DNA from: Carettochelys insculpta
Lineage: Eukaryota; Chordata; Testudines; Carettochelyidae
Length of the DNA: 64,000 bases
Assembly: GCF_033958435.1 (NCBI RefSeq)
Contig: NC_134138.1
Coordinates: 10,614,001 to 10,678,000, forward strand
Reading direction: 5' to 3'
How positions within the stretch are numbered: the stretch's first letter is position 1; every line of letters starts with the position of its first letter. The position numbers and the translations under genes were made by a program. This document shows, piece by piece, positions 31,767 through 42,744 of the stretch. Under the pieces are notes generated by a model. It was given only the letters and a program-made list of their open reading frames with translations. It was not told the origin of the DNA and did no database searches.

Positions 31767-32764
31767 TTAATTTGTAATGCTGATGTTTCAGGTTACTCTA
31801 GTCTACAGACTATTGGGCTGTTGTCTGCAGATGGCATTTTATGCTTTTCCAACACATCACAAGAATGCCATAAGACATTTTAACAAACACAATTCTCTGG
31901 GTATCTTGTAATATCTGGGATAAAATGCCACCAGTTGAGGTGTGAATGTGGCCCAGAGGTAGAACCCTTATTTCATGGGTGCATCTAGTCTGTTCTGATA
32001 TCAGATCCTAACATGTGCACATGAATGGACATAAAGTTGTGATAAAGTTGACCTTTTGGCTAACTCTTGAGGAAGAATCTGGACATTGGGCAGAGATTCT
32101 CACTGAGCTGCCTGTAGTCTATGTCCAGTTCCTTTGCTGAGTTACTTAATTTCAAACACTGTTGAACCTCCCTAATTTGGAACTCTCTTGTCCAGCAACA
32201 TCTGCAATCACTCATGATTTTAGTTAGCTGGATGACCAGTTATCATGGGTGTGGTCAACATTCCCATGGTCCCATAAAATTTGTTTATAGCCACCTTTCC
32301 TGGCTGCCAATGTTCTGTGTTGTCATTTCCCCTAACTGTCTTGTAAGAGCCTAGTAAGCAGTGAAAAGCCGCATCTACACGTGCACGCTACTTCGAAGTA
32401 GCAGCACCAACTTCGAAATAGCACCCATCACGGCTACACGTGTTGGGCGCTATTTCGAAGTTAACATCGACATTAGGCGGCGAGACGTCAAAGCCGCTAA
32501 CCCCATTAGGGGATGGGAATAGTGCCCTACTTCGACGTTCAACGTCGAAGTAGGGAACGTGTAGTTGTTGCATGTCCCGCAACATCGAAATTGCAGGGTC
32601 CTCCATGGTGGCCATCAGCTGAGGGGTTGAGAGACACTCTCTCCAGCCCCTGAGCTCAATGGTGGCCGCGTGGAGTGGCCCCTTAAAGGTCCCCGCTCCC
32701 TCCCTTCCTGTGCAGGAAGCTGAGAGAGCATGCAGGCAGCAGCAGTAACACGCGGCTAGCCTGC

Positions 32765-34513
32765 ATGCTCCCCCGCAGCCACCCACACCCCCAGCCGACT
32801 CAACGGCCGCCCGGCATTTCCCCCAGTGCCCCCCAGGGGAACCCCACCAAGGGGAGCCAGGGCTCAGAGCCCAGCAGCCAGCCTGGGAAGCGGCAGCGGG
32901 GCCCCTCCTGGACGGAGGCCGACCTTCGGGACCTGCTGGGGCTCTGGAGCGAGGAGGAGGTGCTCCAGATAATGGGGAGCGAGAGGCGGAACACGGATGC
33001 GTTTGCTCGGCTGGCTGAGGGCCTGGCCGCCCTGGGTCACCCTGCCCGCACTCCGGATCATGTCCGGAGTAAAGTGAAGGAGCTGCGGCAGGGTTACGCC
33101 CGGGTCCGGGATGCGGCCGGCCAATCTGGGGCCGCCCCCATCACTTGCCCCTTTTACAGGGAGCTCAGGGACATCCTGGGCCCCCAGCACACCTCCTCCC
33201 CTCCGGCCACTCTTGATACCTCGGCTGAGGAGCCCCAGCAGGCCCCGGAGGCGAAGTCCGCCCCGGAGGCAAGCCCCACACCCCGGGGCACCAGAGAAGG
33301 AGGAGGAGGAGGGGGACTCCTCCTCCAGCGACATCGGGCTCCAAATAATGATGCTGTCCCGGAGCTCCAGCCGGGCGTCCGCCCACCGGGTGTCCCCCGA
33401 CCGTGGGAGTGGACCGTCAGGTATGTACCCCACCTGGTGCACACACCTGGGGTTGAGGGGCGGGGGTAATAGATATGACCAGGGCCCTCCACATGCTCAG
33501 ATGACCATGGCCCCAAGGACAGCAGTGGCATGTCCCTCAGAAGAGTCCATCAACCCCTGCCCCCCCCAGCACGACAGTGCCATGCCCCATCCCCGGGGCT
33601 GGGGGGAGCGGAACCTCTAGGGTCCCCCGGGGGGAGGGGGTGGGACACCCAGCAGCAGCAGCAGCAGCAGCAACATGTGATGGAGTGGGGGGAGTGCAAA
33701 TGAGAGACTCAGGCTAGATATGGGAAACAAGCTGAATAGCTCCCAGTGGCTAAGGATGATCCTGGGGCTACAACTGGCAGGTTACACCTCTGCCCTGAGC
33801 AAAGAGGAGGTAGGAGCCGAGCTGGGTTTGAATCGGGGGCGGCAGTTAGAGGCTAGGGGAAGGGAGAGCTAGAAGGCAGCCAGCCTGAGGAGGGGGAAAG
33901 CTACACCCCAGAGGGGCACCCTTTGGGATCTTCTCCCCAGGATGGGTTGGAAGGACCATCTCTGACTGCTGTACTGTCGCTTCTGGGAGAAACTGGGCAT
34001 CTGTTGCCTAATAAACCTCTCCTGTCATACCTGCTGAGTGAGAGTCACTCCTGCCAGGGGCCGGGGTGCAGTGCAGGGGGACCCCTGAACGCCATCACAG
34101 CAGCATCTCCCGGGGATGGGGATGGGGAACCTGCAGCAGAGGGGTGGGGGGACAAAGGCCACGGCTCGGGGCCCACACTAACGGCTGTCTCCACTCTTCT
34201 TCCCCCCCTCCTGTGTTTCGCAGCAGCACCATCGGAAGGACCGGAGAGCGCTGGCGAGGCATCAGTGGTCCCGGAAAGCCCTCCGGGACCATCACTCCAG
34301 GCCAGCCCCTCGGCGGAGCACCGACCGGCCCCACGGCGGGCAAGACAGCGGACCCAGCACCACCAGCCGCCGGCGACGGACCCCCAGCTGCTGGCCCTCC
34401 ACCACCGGCAGGTGGAGGTCGCCGAGCAGCGGCTGTGGGTGGAGCAACGCCGCCTCCACCTGCAGGAGTGGGCGCTGGCCTGGTGCCAGGAGGCATGGGG
34501 GGCCTACATGTAG
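32765..34513 (+). CDS. Harbinger Myb/SANT-like DNA-binding protein, two exons, one apparent frameshift
   Basis: Exon 1 (32765-33420) has a basic, Pro-rich N-terminus and then a Myb/SANT-like (trihelix) domain at residues 45-139, with W49 and W61 in SWTEADLRDLLGLW, RSKVKELRQGYARVRDAAG and CPFYRELRDILG. Near 33290 the reading frame must shift by one to continue into an acidic/Ser stretch (EKEEEEGDSSSSD) and reach the phase-1 donor TCAG|GTATGT. Exon 2 (34224-34513, acceptor CGCAG) restores phase and encodes a Gln/Arg-rich coiled coil (QVEVAEQRLWVEQRRLHLQE). In PIF/Harbinger elements such a protein binds the element ends and brings transposase to the nucleus. The intron hosts a 424-bp solo LTR. 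The start ATG is one of several possibilities. Confidence 0.8.
33676..34099 (+). mobile_element. Solo LTR inside the Myb-gene intron
   Basis: It begins TGTGATGGAGTGGGG and ends GCCATCACA, with AATAAA near 34009 and GAGTGAGAGTCACTCCTGCC in U5. It is the same family as 8907-9336. The flanks GCAACA and GCAGCA could be a 6-bp duplication with one mismatch, but the site is a CAG repeat, so this is ambiguous. It inserted after the Harbinger element. Confidence 0.88.
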
Positions 34514-35158
34514 ACTTTCAACCTCATTGCGGACTACTTCGCCCCCCGATGCTGCGCCGGCCGCCGCTGCGCCCGCCCTGCCTGCTCCACCCGCTGCGCC
34601 ATCCGCTGCACCATCCGCCGTCGCACTGCCACCTGCCACCGAGGACCATTCTGCCGAGGGAGACCTGGGGCCAGCTGACACTCGCCGGCCGTATCTCCCG
34701 GTCCGCCTGGCCCCCAGCCAGCCTCGGCCAGGGCTGCGGCTGAGGCGGGGATCCTGGCTGCCCACCCCCAGTGCTGGACTGTGGGGGCGTGGGGGCCCAG
34801 GACGTGGCCCCCTCCTTGTATATATTCCCCCCACATTTAAGTTTTTTTTTGCTGTAAATAGTTTGTATTTGTGACCCCCGTTTTCCAATGCTGATCCTTA
34901 CCCCGCCATGTAAATAGTTCTCCCCTTCCTTGTCTTCCCCTTTCATGTTATCCCTGTTTTTATAATATATACATATATAAGTTAGAATTTCCCTAATAAT
35001 AAGAGTTCAAAAGATGTTTGATTTGACAAACAACTGTCTGCTTTTATTTTTACAAGAAAAGTGGCGGGGGGGTGTGCTCTTGGGTGCTCTGTGGTGTGGG
35101 CATAGGGGCAGGGAGTGTTGTGGAGGATGGGGGGGTGCAGTGGGGGGCCTGCCAGCGT

Positions 35159-36542
35159 TCACCCCACGGCCTCATCGAACTGGGCCCACAGGGCCTCCCG
35201 GACCCGGGTCCCTTCGGGGTCCACCTGGCGACTGGGGGCAGCAGGTGGCTGCACATCCGCCCTGCCGGCCTCCACAGCCCAGCCCTGAAAGAAGGCCTCC
35301 CCCTTGCTCTCCACCAGGTTGTGTAAGGTGCTGCACGCACCCACAATCTGGGGGATGTTGGTGGGGCCCGCATCCAGGCGGGTGAGGAGACACCTCCAGC
35401 ACCCTTTGAGGCGGCCAAATGAGCACTCCACCACCTGGCACGCGTGGTTCAGGCACTGGTTGAAGTGCTCCTGGCTAGCAGACAGATGGCCCATGTACGG
35501 GTGCATGAGCCAGGGCTGGAGGGGGTATGCCGCATCTGCGATGATGCAGAGGGGCATGGTGGAGTCCCCCACAGGGATCTCCTGCTGGGGGATGTAGGTC
35601 CCCGCCTCCAACCGGTGGCACAGGCCTGAGTTCCAGAATACCTGGGCGTCATGGGTGCTGCCAGGCCAGCCCACATAAATGTCCAGGAAACGGCCCCGGC
35701 TGTCCACCAAGGCCTGGAGGACCACTGAGTGGTAGCCCTTCCTGTTTATGTAGCGTCCTCCACTGTGCTCCGGGGCGCAGATGGGGATGTGAGTCCCATC
35801 CAGAGCCCCGAAGCAATTGGGGAAGCCCAGCGTGGCAAAGCCCGCGATGGTGGCATCCAGGTCCCCAAGCCTCACGAGCCTGTGGAGGAGCATGGTGTTG
35901 ATGGAGTGGACGACCTGCAGGGGAAGCACATGGGAGAGCACCAATGAGGGGTGAGAAGGGTGTGTGTGGCCCTCCCCTGCCAGGCCCCCCTCCCCTCCCC
36001 TGCCCTCCCAGAGCTGCCTCCCCCTCCCCCCGTGGGTCCTCTTACCTCCTTGAGGACAGCCCCAACGGTGGCCTTGCCGACGCCAAACTGCTGGCCCATG
36101 GATCGGTAGCTGTCTGGAGTGGCCAGCTTCCAGACAGCGATGCCGACCCATTTCTCCACGCTGAGGGCACGCCGCATGGCGGTGTCCTGGTGCCTGAGTG
36201 TGGGGGTGAGCCACTGGCATAGCTCCAGAAATGTCTGCCAGCTCATGCAAAAGTTCCTGAGCCAGTGGTCGTCGTCCCACTCTCTGAGCACCAGCCGCTC
36301 CCATCAGTCGGTGCTCGTGGGGTAGCTCCACAGCCGGTGGCGTATGAGGTGGGGGGGGGGCGGGGTGCTGCAGGGTTGGGGGTTGCGTCCTCCTCCCCTG
36401 CGGGCAGCTCCTCCTCTGTGGCAAGGAGGTGCTCAGCTGCCTCCTGCATGGCATGGAGCAGGGCGAGCACTGCTCCTGCAGGGGTGGCTGGGTGGACCTC
36501 TGGCTGCTGCTGCTGCTGCTGCTGCTGCTGGGGGTCCATCAT
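35159..36542 (-). CDS. PIF/Harbinger DDE transposase, two exons, N-terminal breaks
   Basis: Exon 1 (36542-36046) starts MMDP with a glutamine run (CTG repeats at 36505-36531). It shifts frame in a C10 tract at 36351-36360 and meets an in-frame TGA at 36304-36306. It then gives the helix-turn-helix (SMGQQFGVGKATVGAVLKE). A 131-bp phase-0 intron follows (36045-35915, GTAAGA...CTGCAG). Exon 2 (35914-35159) is fully open and holds the DDE domain: Asp in GALDGTHIPI (codon at 35800), Asp in GSTHDAQVF (35650), the family-typical ADAAYPLQPWLMHPY, and Glu in VVECSFGRLKG (35428). It has the HARBI1-like layout. A minus-strand AATAAA lies near 35045. It would cut and paste the element; this copy is probably broken. 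Confidence 0.88.
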
Positions 36543-36969
36543 GACTGCGTCGCTCGAGGTGTGCGTGCCTATAGCTCTGCAGACTGCGTGCTGTGCAGGC
36601 TGAGTGTGTCTGGGAGGGGCCCTTTAAGGGAGTGGCTTGCTGTTGAGTCCGCCCTGTGACCCTGTCTGCAGCTGTGCCTGGCACCCTTATTTCGATGTGT
36701 GCTACTTTGGCATGTAGACGTTCCCTTGCAGCACCTATTTCGATGTGGTGCTGCGCAACGTCGACGTTCAACGTCGACGTTGCCAGCCCTGGAGGACGTC
36801 TATACGCTATTCATTGAAATAGCCTATTTCGATGTCGTGTGCACGTGTAGACGTAGCTAAAGTGTTCTTAATGCTGCTAGACAATATTGACCTCCCATGG
36901 TCAGGCAAATTATCTAGTTCAGCACTGGTCACTTCTCGAGGGTGCCAGACTACAGAGATTCAAACTGTA

Positions 36970-37510
36970 GTTTAATTGTTTTCCTCCCAATCAGCATTAG
37001 CTTGCACTTGCCAAACTCAAGTTCATTGGCCAGCTTGTTACTCTTTCACTCAGCTTGTTTAGGACTCTGGTCCTTTCTAAACTAAATAACTGTGTGTTGT
37101 CTGCAAATTTGGTGTTTTCACAACTTATCCCCTGCCAACATCAGCACAGAGCTTTCAAACTCCTGTTAACCTTTTGCCTTAGAGAAAATTGACCATTTAA
37201 TCCTACTCCTTTTTCTGTCTTGTAGTCAGTTTTTGATCCGTGATAGCACTTTGCCTCCCCCATGGCTACTTATCTTCTTTATGTCACCAAGTTCTCCTTT
37301 GCCCCCTGCTCTGCCAAAATGTGCATAGCATTAGAAGTGACTAGTGAGATATAATTTTCCTTTGGAGAAACTGTGCTAGCTAAACAATATCCTATAGTGA
37401 TTGTCTAGGTGTTTTATTATTCTGTTTCTAACAGTCATTTTAGCCAGTTTGCCATATCCAAATGTAAATCATACTGGTCTGTGAGTCCCCTGATCACCTC
37501 TACAGAGGCT
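36970..37510 (-). mobile_element. Ancient CR1 (L3-like) remnant
   Basis: The minus strand keeps the RT segment around AACTGTGTGTTGTCTGCAAA (motif C neighbourhood) and the upstream CAGTTTTTGATCCGTGATAG region. The TTGAA repeat at 32162-36963 ends just beside it. Confidence 0.65.
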
Positions 37511-37655
37511 TTTTTTTTTTTAAATTACAGGTGCTGCAAAATGTAAAAGAATCCAGAGTTTATTCAGGTTCAAAACAAGTTAGACTTTTACATGGAACAT
37601 GAGACCAGTCCACAAAAAACAGATCTACGGTAAATGACCCACATTAGGACTCATA

Positions 37656-37845
37656 GGCTGTGTCTACACTAGCACCCCCCTTTTGAAAGGGGGATGCCAA
37701 TGAGACACTTTAGGATATACTAATGAGGTGCTGCAATGAATGCACAGCTCGTCTACACGACGTCCTTTTAGAAAGAACCCAAAACACTTCAAACTCCCCT
37801 TATTCCTATAACCAAATAGGTTATCGCACCAAAATGGTGCGATAA
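37656..37845. mobile_element. MITE left part, truncated by Penelope copy 3
   Basis: GGCTGTGTCTACACTAGCACC and CTTTTGAAAGGGGGATGCCAATGAG repeat the 18.7-kb MITE terminus. No right end is present. ATA precedes it. Confidence 0.65.
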
Positions 37846-38455
37846 TTCCTTTTCAGTAACACACATACCTTTGGGTCATTGACAGAATGCCCCATTCCCA
37901 TCATGTGCCAACAATGCCCAGATGTTTTGTATATTGGACAGACGTCTAACTCCCTTAGACAAAGGGTCAATGGGCACAAAACAGACATCAAAACACTTCA
38001 GATCCACAAACCAGTTAGTCAACATTTTAATGGAATGGGGCATTCTGTCAATGACCTCAAGGTATGTGTGTTCCTGAAGAGAAATTATCACTCCGTTTTA
38101 GAAAGAGAAACATCCGAGCTGGCTTTTATATTCAAATTCGGCACATTAACACATGGTTTAAATAGTGATGGGAACTTTCTGAGTCACTATAGGGGCTTGT
38201 CTGCATACTTGGCTCAGTCTAATTCTTGACCTTCCCCCCCACCCCTCCACTCTCTGATTTGCTCACCTTGATTATCTTTTTCTGATTTGTCCTCCTTGCT
38301 TACTGTTTTTGGTTCTCTGTGCCTTAAATATTGAGTCTGTTCTGGTCTGGCTATGGTCTGAAGAAGTGGATCTGTCCCACGAAAGCTCACCTAATAAATC
38401 ATTTTGCTAGTCTTTAAAGTGCTACTTGACTGCTTTTTGTTTTGGTGACTCACTT
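37846..38455 (+). mobile_element. Penelope-like element, copy 3 (3' part, second subfamily)
   Basis: A GIY-YIG domain is followed by the terminal sequence GAAGAAGTGGATCTGTCCCA (about 38359) and ends in TAGTCTTTAAAGTGCTACTTGACTGC. The sequence differs from copies 1 and 2 but matches the reversed fragment at 41101-41436. RT is absent. Confidence 0.85.
37879..38229 (+). pseudogene. Penelope GIY-YIG endonuclease domain, open fragment
   Basis: 116 residues are open. IMCQQCPDVLYIGQTSNSLR is the GIY-YIG core with its conserved Arg, followed by NGHKTDIKTLQIHKPVSQHF and HSVNDLKVCVF. It ends at a natural-looking stop before the 3' terminal repeat, so the C-terminus is complete while RT is missing. Confidence 0.8.
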
Positions 38456-38534
38456 TACCTTTCCATGCCCCTCCCACCTTTTGGTTGCCTTGTCTACTTA
38501 GAATGGAAATGTTTTGGTCTGGGACAGTCCTCTA

Positions 38535-38722
38535 CTATGTAGTCGGGATAGCTCATGAGTTTGAATACTGGCCTGCTAAATATAGGGTTGTAAGTTCAAT
38601 CCTTGAGGAGGCTTAGGGCAAACAAATGAAGGTGAAAAACAATCAAGCAGGGATGGTGCTTGGTGCTGCTCACAGGGTGGGGAATGTGACTTGCTGAGGT
38701 CTCTTCCAGTAAAGATGTGTAG
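38535..38722 (+). repeat. tRNA-derived SINE with CR1-like tail
   Basis: GGGATAGCTCATGAGTTTGAATACTGG is an A-box head and AAGTTCAATCCTTGAGG a good B box about 45 bases on. The tail GACTTGCTGAGGTCTCTTCCAG corresponds to the CR1 3' segment ACCTCCTGAGGTCCCTTCCAG, the usual sign of a SINE mobilised by CR1. Confidence 0.8.
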
Positions 38723-38884
38723 CAGTGTGTTAGCTTAGCTTATTATAACATTGCCTAGTACAATAGGCCCAAATCTTAGTTGTGGCCTCCACATGCCACT
38801 GTAATGCACTTTATACTAGCAGTGTAATATATGATGCTTCAGGGTATAATTCAACAAGCTGCTGATGGGGAAAGGAAGAAATTT

Positions 38885-39000
38885 TCTTCTGGACATTTCC
38901 ATAATTGCCCCATACATGGCTTTGTGCAGCTTTCTTTTGAAGCATTAAGTATTGGCTACTGTTAGAGACAGGGTATTAGTCCAGAGGGATCCCTGATCTG
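38885..39000 (+). mobile_element. CR1 (L3-like) 3' fragment
   Basis: GGCTACTGTTAGAGACAGGGTATTAG resembles the GGCCACTGTTGGAGACAGGATACTGG 3' end of old CR1 families. Confidence 0.6.
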
Positions 39001-40842
39001 ATCCTACATTCAAGAATAATGCTCTAATCACCACCATGACCTTGAATGTGTCCCACAAAGGTACATTCAGATTGATTTAGGCAGCATTATGTAATGTTAT
39101 TTTTGCATCTCAGCTGTAGGAAGCCTCTGTGTTCATTAGCTTCCTTTAAGTGGAAGATATAAATTCAGGGAGTAACCATAAATTTATCGATGTGATTTAT
39201 GAACCAACAGTTCAACAACTGCCCATGAACATCCAGCTTGGAAAGATTCTTGAACATATTCTTTGTTGGTCAATACAGAATCATCCAAAACCACTGCATA
39301 GAGAGAGAATTGAAGATCTTTAATTGAGAACATCTAAGGAGCTGACAAATGGTATTACAATGAATCTCTATCTTGATATCTGATTTAGTCATGTATTTAC
39401 TGAAGCATTGTGTTCATATAGACATTTTAATCATATGACATCTTGAGAAAATATGCAGTTAGGTACAGTTTGTTAACTTAGAGTACACAATACTTTGGCA
39501 TTTACTGTGGGACTCTTGTGGGGGAAAAGAACAGAGCAAGTTTCTGATTTGAATGTGGAAGTGTCTCTCTGCTCTGAGCACAGAGATGGAATGGATTGTA
39601 CCTAGCATCATGGATGTGTATAAGGAACGTGAAACCACATGATACTCTGTGCTCTGTAGCGTGCAGCTTCCCATAATGACATTACGACCACCGAAGTTAC
39701 ATCTCCAGGTAATCTTTTAATAACATTTTATTTTTTCTACCCCAAGTATGATTCGGGGGGAGAGGGGGGACATGTTGCTTTTCTGGGTCAAGGTTAAAGC
39801 TGTGATTGTTACTTGAGGATTCTGTGCCTACCAGAAATGCAAACTGCTTTGCATGGCTTGCTGACTCCTTTCTTTTAAGCTTTAAATAGTGATGGATAAT
39901 AATTCGTTGTGACTCATTCTGATTTCTGAAATAAGAACCGTCACTGTTACTTGGCAATTGGTCATTACATTGCACTCACCTCCAAAATTTATCTTCTTGT
40001 CTTAGGTATGAGGCCAGAAAGTAGATTTACACAACTGAGGAACAGCTATGGGATATGTCTGCTTGAAATAGAAAAGGTTGTGATGGAAGTTCAATCTTCC
40101 ATGGTCTTCGAGATCTGATGCTAATTCATTATAGGTTCAATTACTATGCAGGCACATTAGCGTTAAACCAAACAGAAGGGAATCATGTCCAAATTTACAA
40201 CCAGTGTTATTCAGAAAGGCTGGGAGGTGGAGGGACGAGCTGATCTCATTTGACCTCTTTAGGAGAGGCTTATGTGAGGAAAAATTCCAACACTGTGTTC
40301 AAGCTGGGAATTTTCTTCCTTGGTGTCAGTGCTTAGGACCTTCAGCAGAGTCAATCTCCAGACAACTTAACAAGTTCTGCATGATTGCTACACTTCCTAG
40401 CTAGGGCAAAGAATCTTAAGCCCAGCAGTGCCAGAAGATGTTCAGCATCTGCTCAAAGCTTTTGCCCATGGCTGTGATAGCTCCTGTGCCTACCCATTCC
40501 CAGCTCTGCCCCACCTTGCTCCACTCCAGCTAACCAGCTTCTAACCCTGGGCTCTGAATTCTGGCCTCTGACTCTGATCCTGGACTATAATTCCCAGCTA
40601 CCAAATCCTGATCTGACCTTTAGGCATGATTCCTGCTCCAACCACCAAGCATAGCTGTTCCCATCTGGGTCACCTAAAGCAATGATCTATGTGTGCTTCA
40701 GAGGTCTGAGAGCCAGAATTAATACACATATTGCCCAGTTCTATCCTGTCCTCAGATGTGCTCACACTTTCCTTGACTTCATCTGGAGTTACAGTAGAAT
40801 AATTAGGTGGAAACAAAATCAACATTCATAAAGGCCATATTC
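39001..40842. other. Unassigned, low-repeat stretch
   Basis: No gene is supported. Small ORFs lack motifs. Bases 39090-39210 look unique and AT-rich. Confidence 0.45.
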
Positions 40843-41650
40843 ATAGATTAAAGGCCAGAAGATATTGTTATGATTTTCACCCAGTACTCCTACACCAACT
40901 CAATGGCTTGTGGTTGAATAATAAGCTCTCTTTACAAAACGCACCCAGTCTTGATTTAAAGACTTCAGAGTTATGGAGAACATATTACATGCCATAGTAA
41001 ATAGTTTCAATGGTTGATTACTATCACTGTTAAAAAAACTTCACCTTATTTCCTATCTAGATGTGCCTAGCTTCATCTTCTAGCCATTAAATCTTAAATA
41101 GTAACAATGAGGGAGCCGTGCTAGTCTATATATTATCAAAACAAAAAGCAGTCAAGTAGCATCTTAAAGACGAGCAAAATAATTTATTAGGTGAGCTTTT
41201 GTGGGACAGACCCACTTCTTCAGATCATAGCCATATCAGAACAGACTTAATATTCAAGCCACAGAGAACCAAAAACACTAATCAAAGTTGACAAATCAGA
41301 AAAAAATTATCAAGGTGAGCAAATCAGAGGGGCGGAGGGAGGGAAGTCAAGAATTAGATTAAGCCATGTATGCCAAAGAGCCCCTATAATGTCCCAGAAA
41401 AGTTGCATCCTGGTTCAAACCATGTATTAATATGTCGATAATAGTTGGTAATAGTCTGCACCATGTGGCTATATAGACAAGCTCTTTCGGTGTGCAATCA
41501 CATTATCTCTTATCCTTCTCATAGGTAAATTTGTTTATGTTCCCTAAGTTCTTCACCTTAAGACAGGATTTCCAGACATTGTTTCATGCTTGTGGCTCCC
41601 TAATGTGCTTTTTCCAGATTATGAACCTTCATCTGAAAGTGTGTATGCCA
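40843..41650 (-). mobile_element. Ancient CR1 (L3-like), split by Penelope
   Basis: TCATAGATTAAAGGCCAGAAGATATTGTTA starts the reversed 3' end. The coding remnant runs to about 41100 and resumes at about 41440 (ATAGACAAGCTCTTTCGGTG...), reaching about 41650. All frames are broken. Confidence 0.7.
41101..41436 (-). mobile_element. Penelope 3' end inserted in CR1
   Basis: Reversed copy of the 3' part of the copy-3 subfamily: TGAGCTTTTGTGGGACAGACCCACTTCTTC (41187-41220), then the region complementary to 38150-38340. No coding region. A target duplication is not clear. Confidence 0.82.
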
Positions 41651-42744
41651 GATCTGTCACTAGCACCATCGACATAAGTAATAGAATCTCTTTGTCATTG
41701 TTCAACTTTCCTGGTTTATGCGTCCCGGGATCACACTAGACATTTACCTAAAAATGATCCTCTGGTGGGGAGAGGGGAGGCATTCATGTGCAGATGGTTA
41801 TTCATGATGACCCCAAGACTTTTTCCAGTCACTGCTTTCCAGAATAAAGTCTGCTGTCTAATACACATGGCCCGTATTCTCATTTCCTAGATGTGTATCT
41901 TTTCTGAATTGCTTCAGTGCTCCCCATCAAGATTCTAGTCCCAAATTGTCCAGGGTCTTGTTTAAACATGAAATGGTTTGCACACCAGTGAGTTAACATG
42001 AAGTTCTGGATTGATTACAGTGGGGATCCATTGAGGGTGCTCATCCCCAGGATCCAAACGTAAACCCAATGCTTTCAAGGGGAGGCTTTCCACTGACTTC
42101 AGTAGTGCTTAGCCCTCACCGGATGTAGTGCCACAACGGTATAAATGGTCACATTGAAAGACAGCAACAGCTCCCTGAGTACTTTGTATGGGGTCAGAAA
42201 TAGGACTTGGCCTTTTAATGTAAAAAATATCATGTGGCACACAAGCAATTGTGTCAAGGTCATTATATATTAGCTCCTTTCTTTTGTCTTGATCTTTGGG
42301 TTTAACAGAGTGCTGTGAAGAATGGAGAGGAGCTATGTAGTATGACATCCTAGTTTCCTACAACTCCAAAGCAAGATGGAATTTTAATGTCACCCACCCA
42401 CCACGTTCTAATTTTAAAATGCCAAGGCAAGTTTTCTTTGCACTACTGTCATCACACCCCCTGCCCAAGTCGGCCCTGTGCGACATGTGTGTTTGTTACA
42501 GTACAGCTGTGTCTTCAATGTGCAACTGTCTCAGGATGTGACACTTGTGACTGCCCTATAAATAACTTGTCCCTGTGTGCTCAACCACGTCAGTGATTTC
42601 CTGCAATGAAGGTGCAGAAGTGAGTGAGTTTTACATGGGGAGGGGGTAGGACTGGAGAAGGACAAGCCTGAAAATGGAAATTTTCTTTCCTACTTGAATA
42701 AACAAGCCAGCTGCTTTAAGTCTTGACAGAGGCAAGGACAATCT
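41651..42744. other. Unassigned stretch
   Basis: No supported gene or recognisable repeat. Confidence 0.45.

Larger units (their letters stand above)
32367..36858. mobile_element. Two-gene PIF/Harbinger transposon, 4.5 kb
   Basis: The left end is AGCCGCATCTACACGTGCAC and the reversed right end AGCTACGTCTACACGTGCAC: a strong TIR. AAA flanks both ends (32364-32366 and 36859-36861). The 44.35-kb repeat supplies an empty site with a single triplet (GAA) at this point, confirming a 3-bp duplication. Inside are a Myb/SANT-like gene (plus) and a DDE transposase (minus), converging near 34.5-35.2 kb. The interior is GC-rich and contains a solo LTR. Both genes carry one or two breaks, so this copy is probably inactive but young. 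Confidence 0.92.
32162..36963. mobile_element. TTGAA-ended repeat, copy 1, split by Harbinger
   Basis: The outer segments 32162-32366 and 36862-36963 align with the uninterrupted copy at 44352-44670. The ends are TTGAACCTCC and GATTCAA with about 25 bases of imperfect TIR, and ACTG lies outside on both sides (32158-32161 and 36964-36967). A DNA transposon with 4-bp duplication is one reading; I cannot name the superfamily. Confidence 0.75.

Noticed and set aside
34066..34888. Several long overlapping ORFs on both strands (up to about 225 residues)
   Set aside because: Pro/Ala/Gly-rich products of GC-rich DNA opposite or out of frame with Myb exon 2. Shadows only.
36505..36531. CTG/CAG repeat as a disease-type expansion
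   Set aside because: It is the glutamine run at the transposase N-terminus, short and element-encoded.
38540..38605. Possible functional tRNA gene from A and B boxes
   Set aside because: The cloverleaf arms do not pair well and the CR1-like tail marks it as a SINE.
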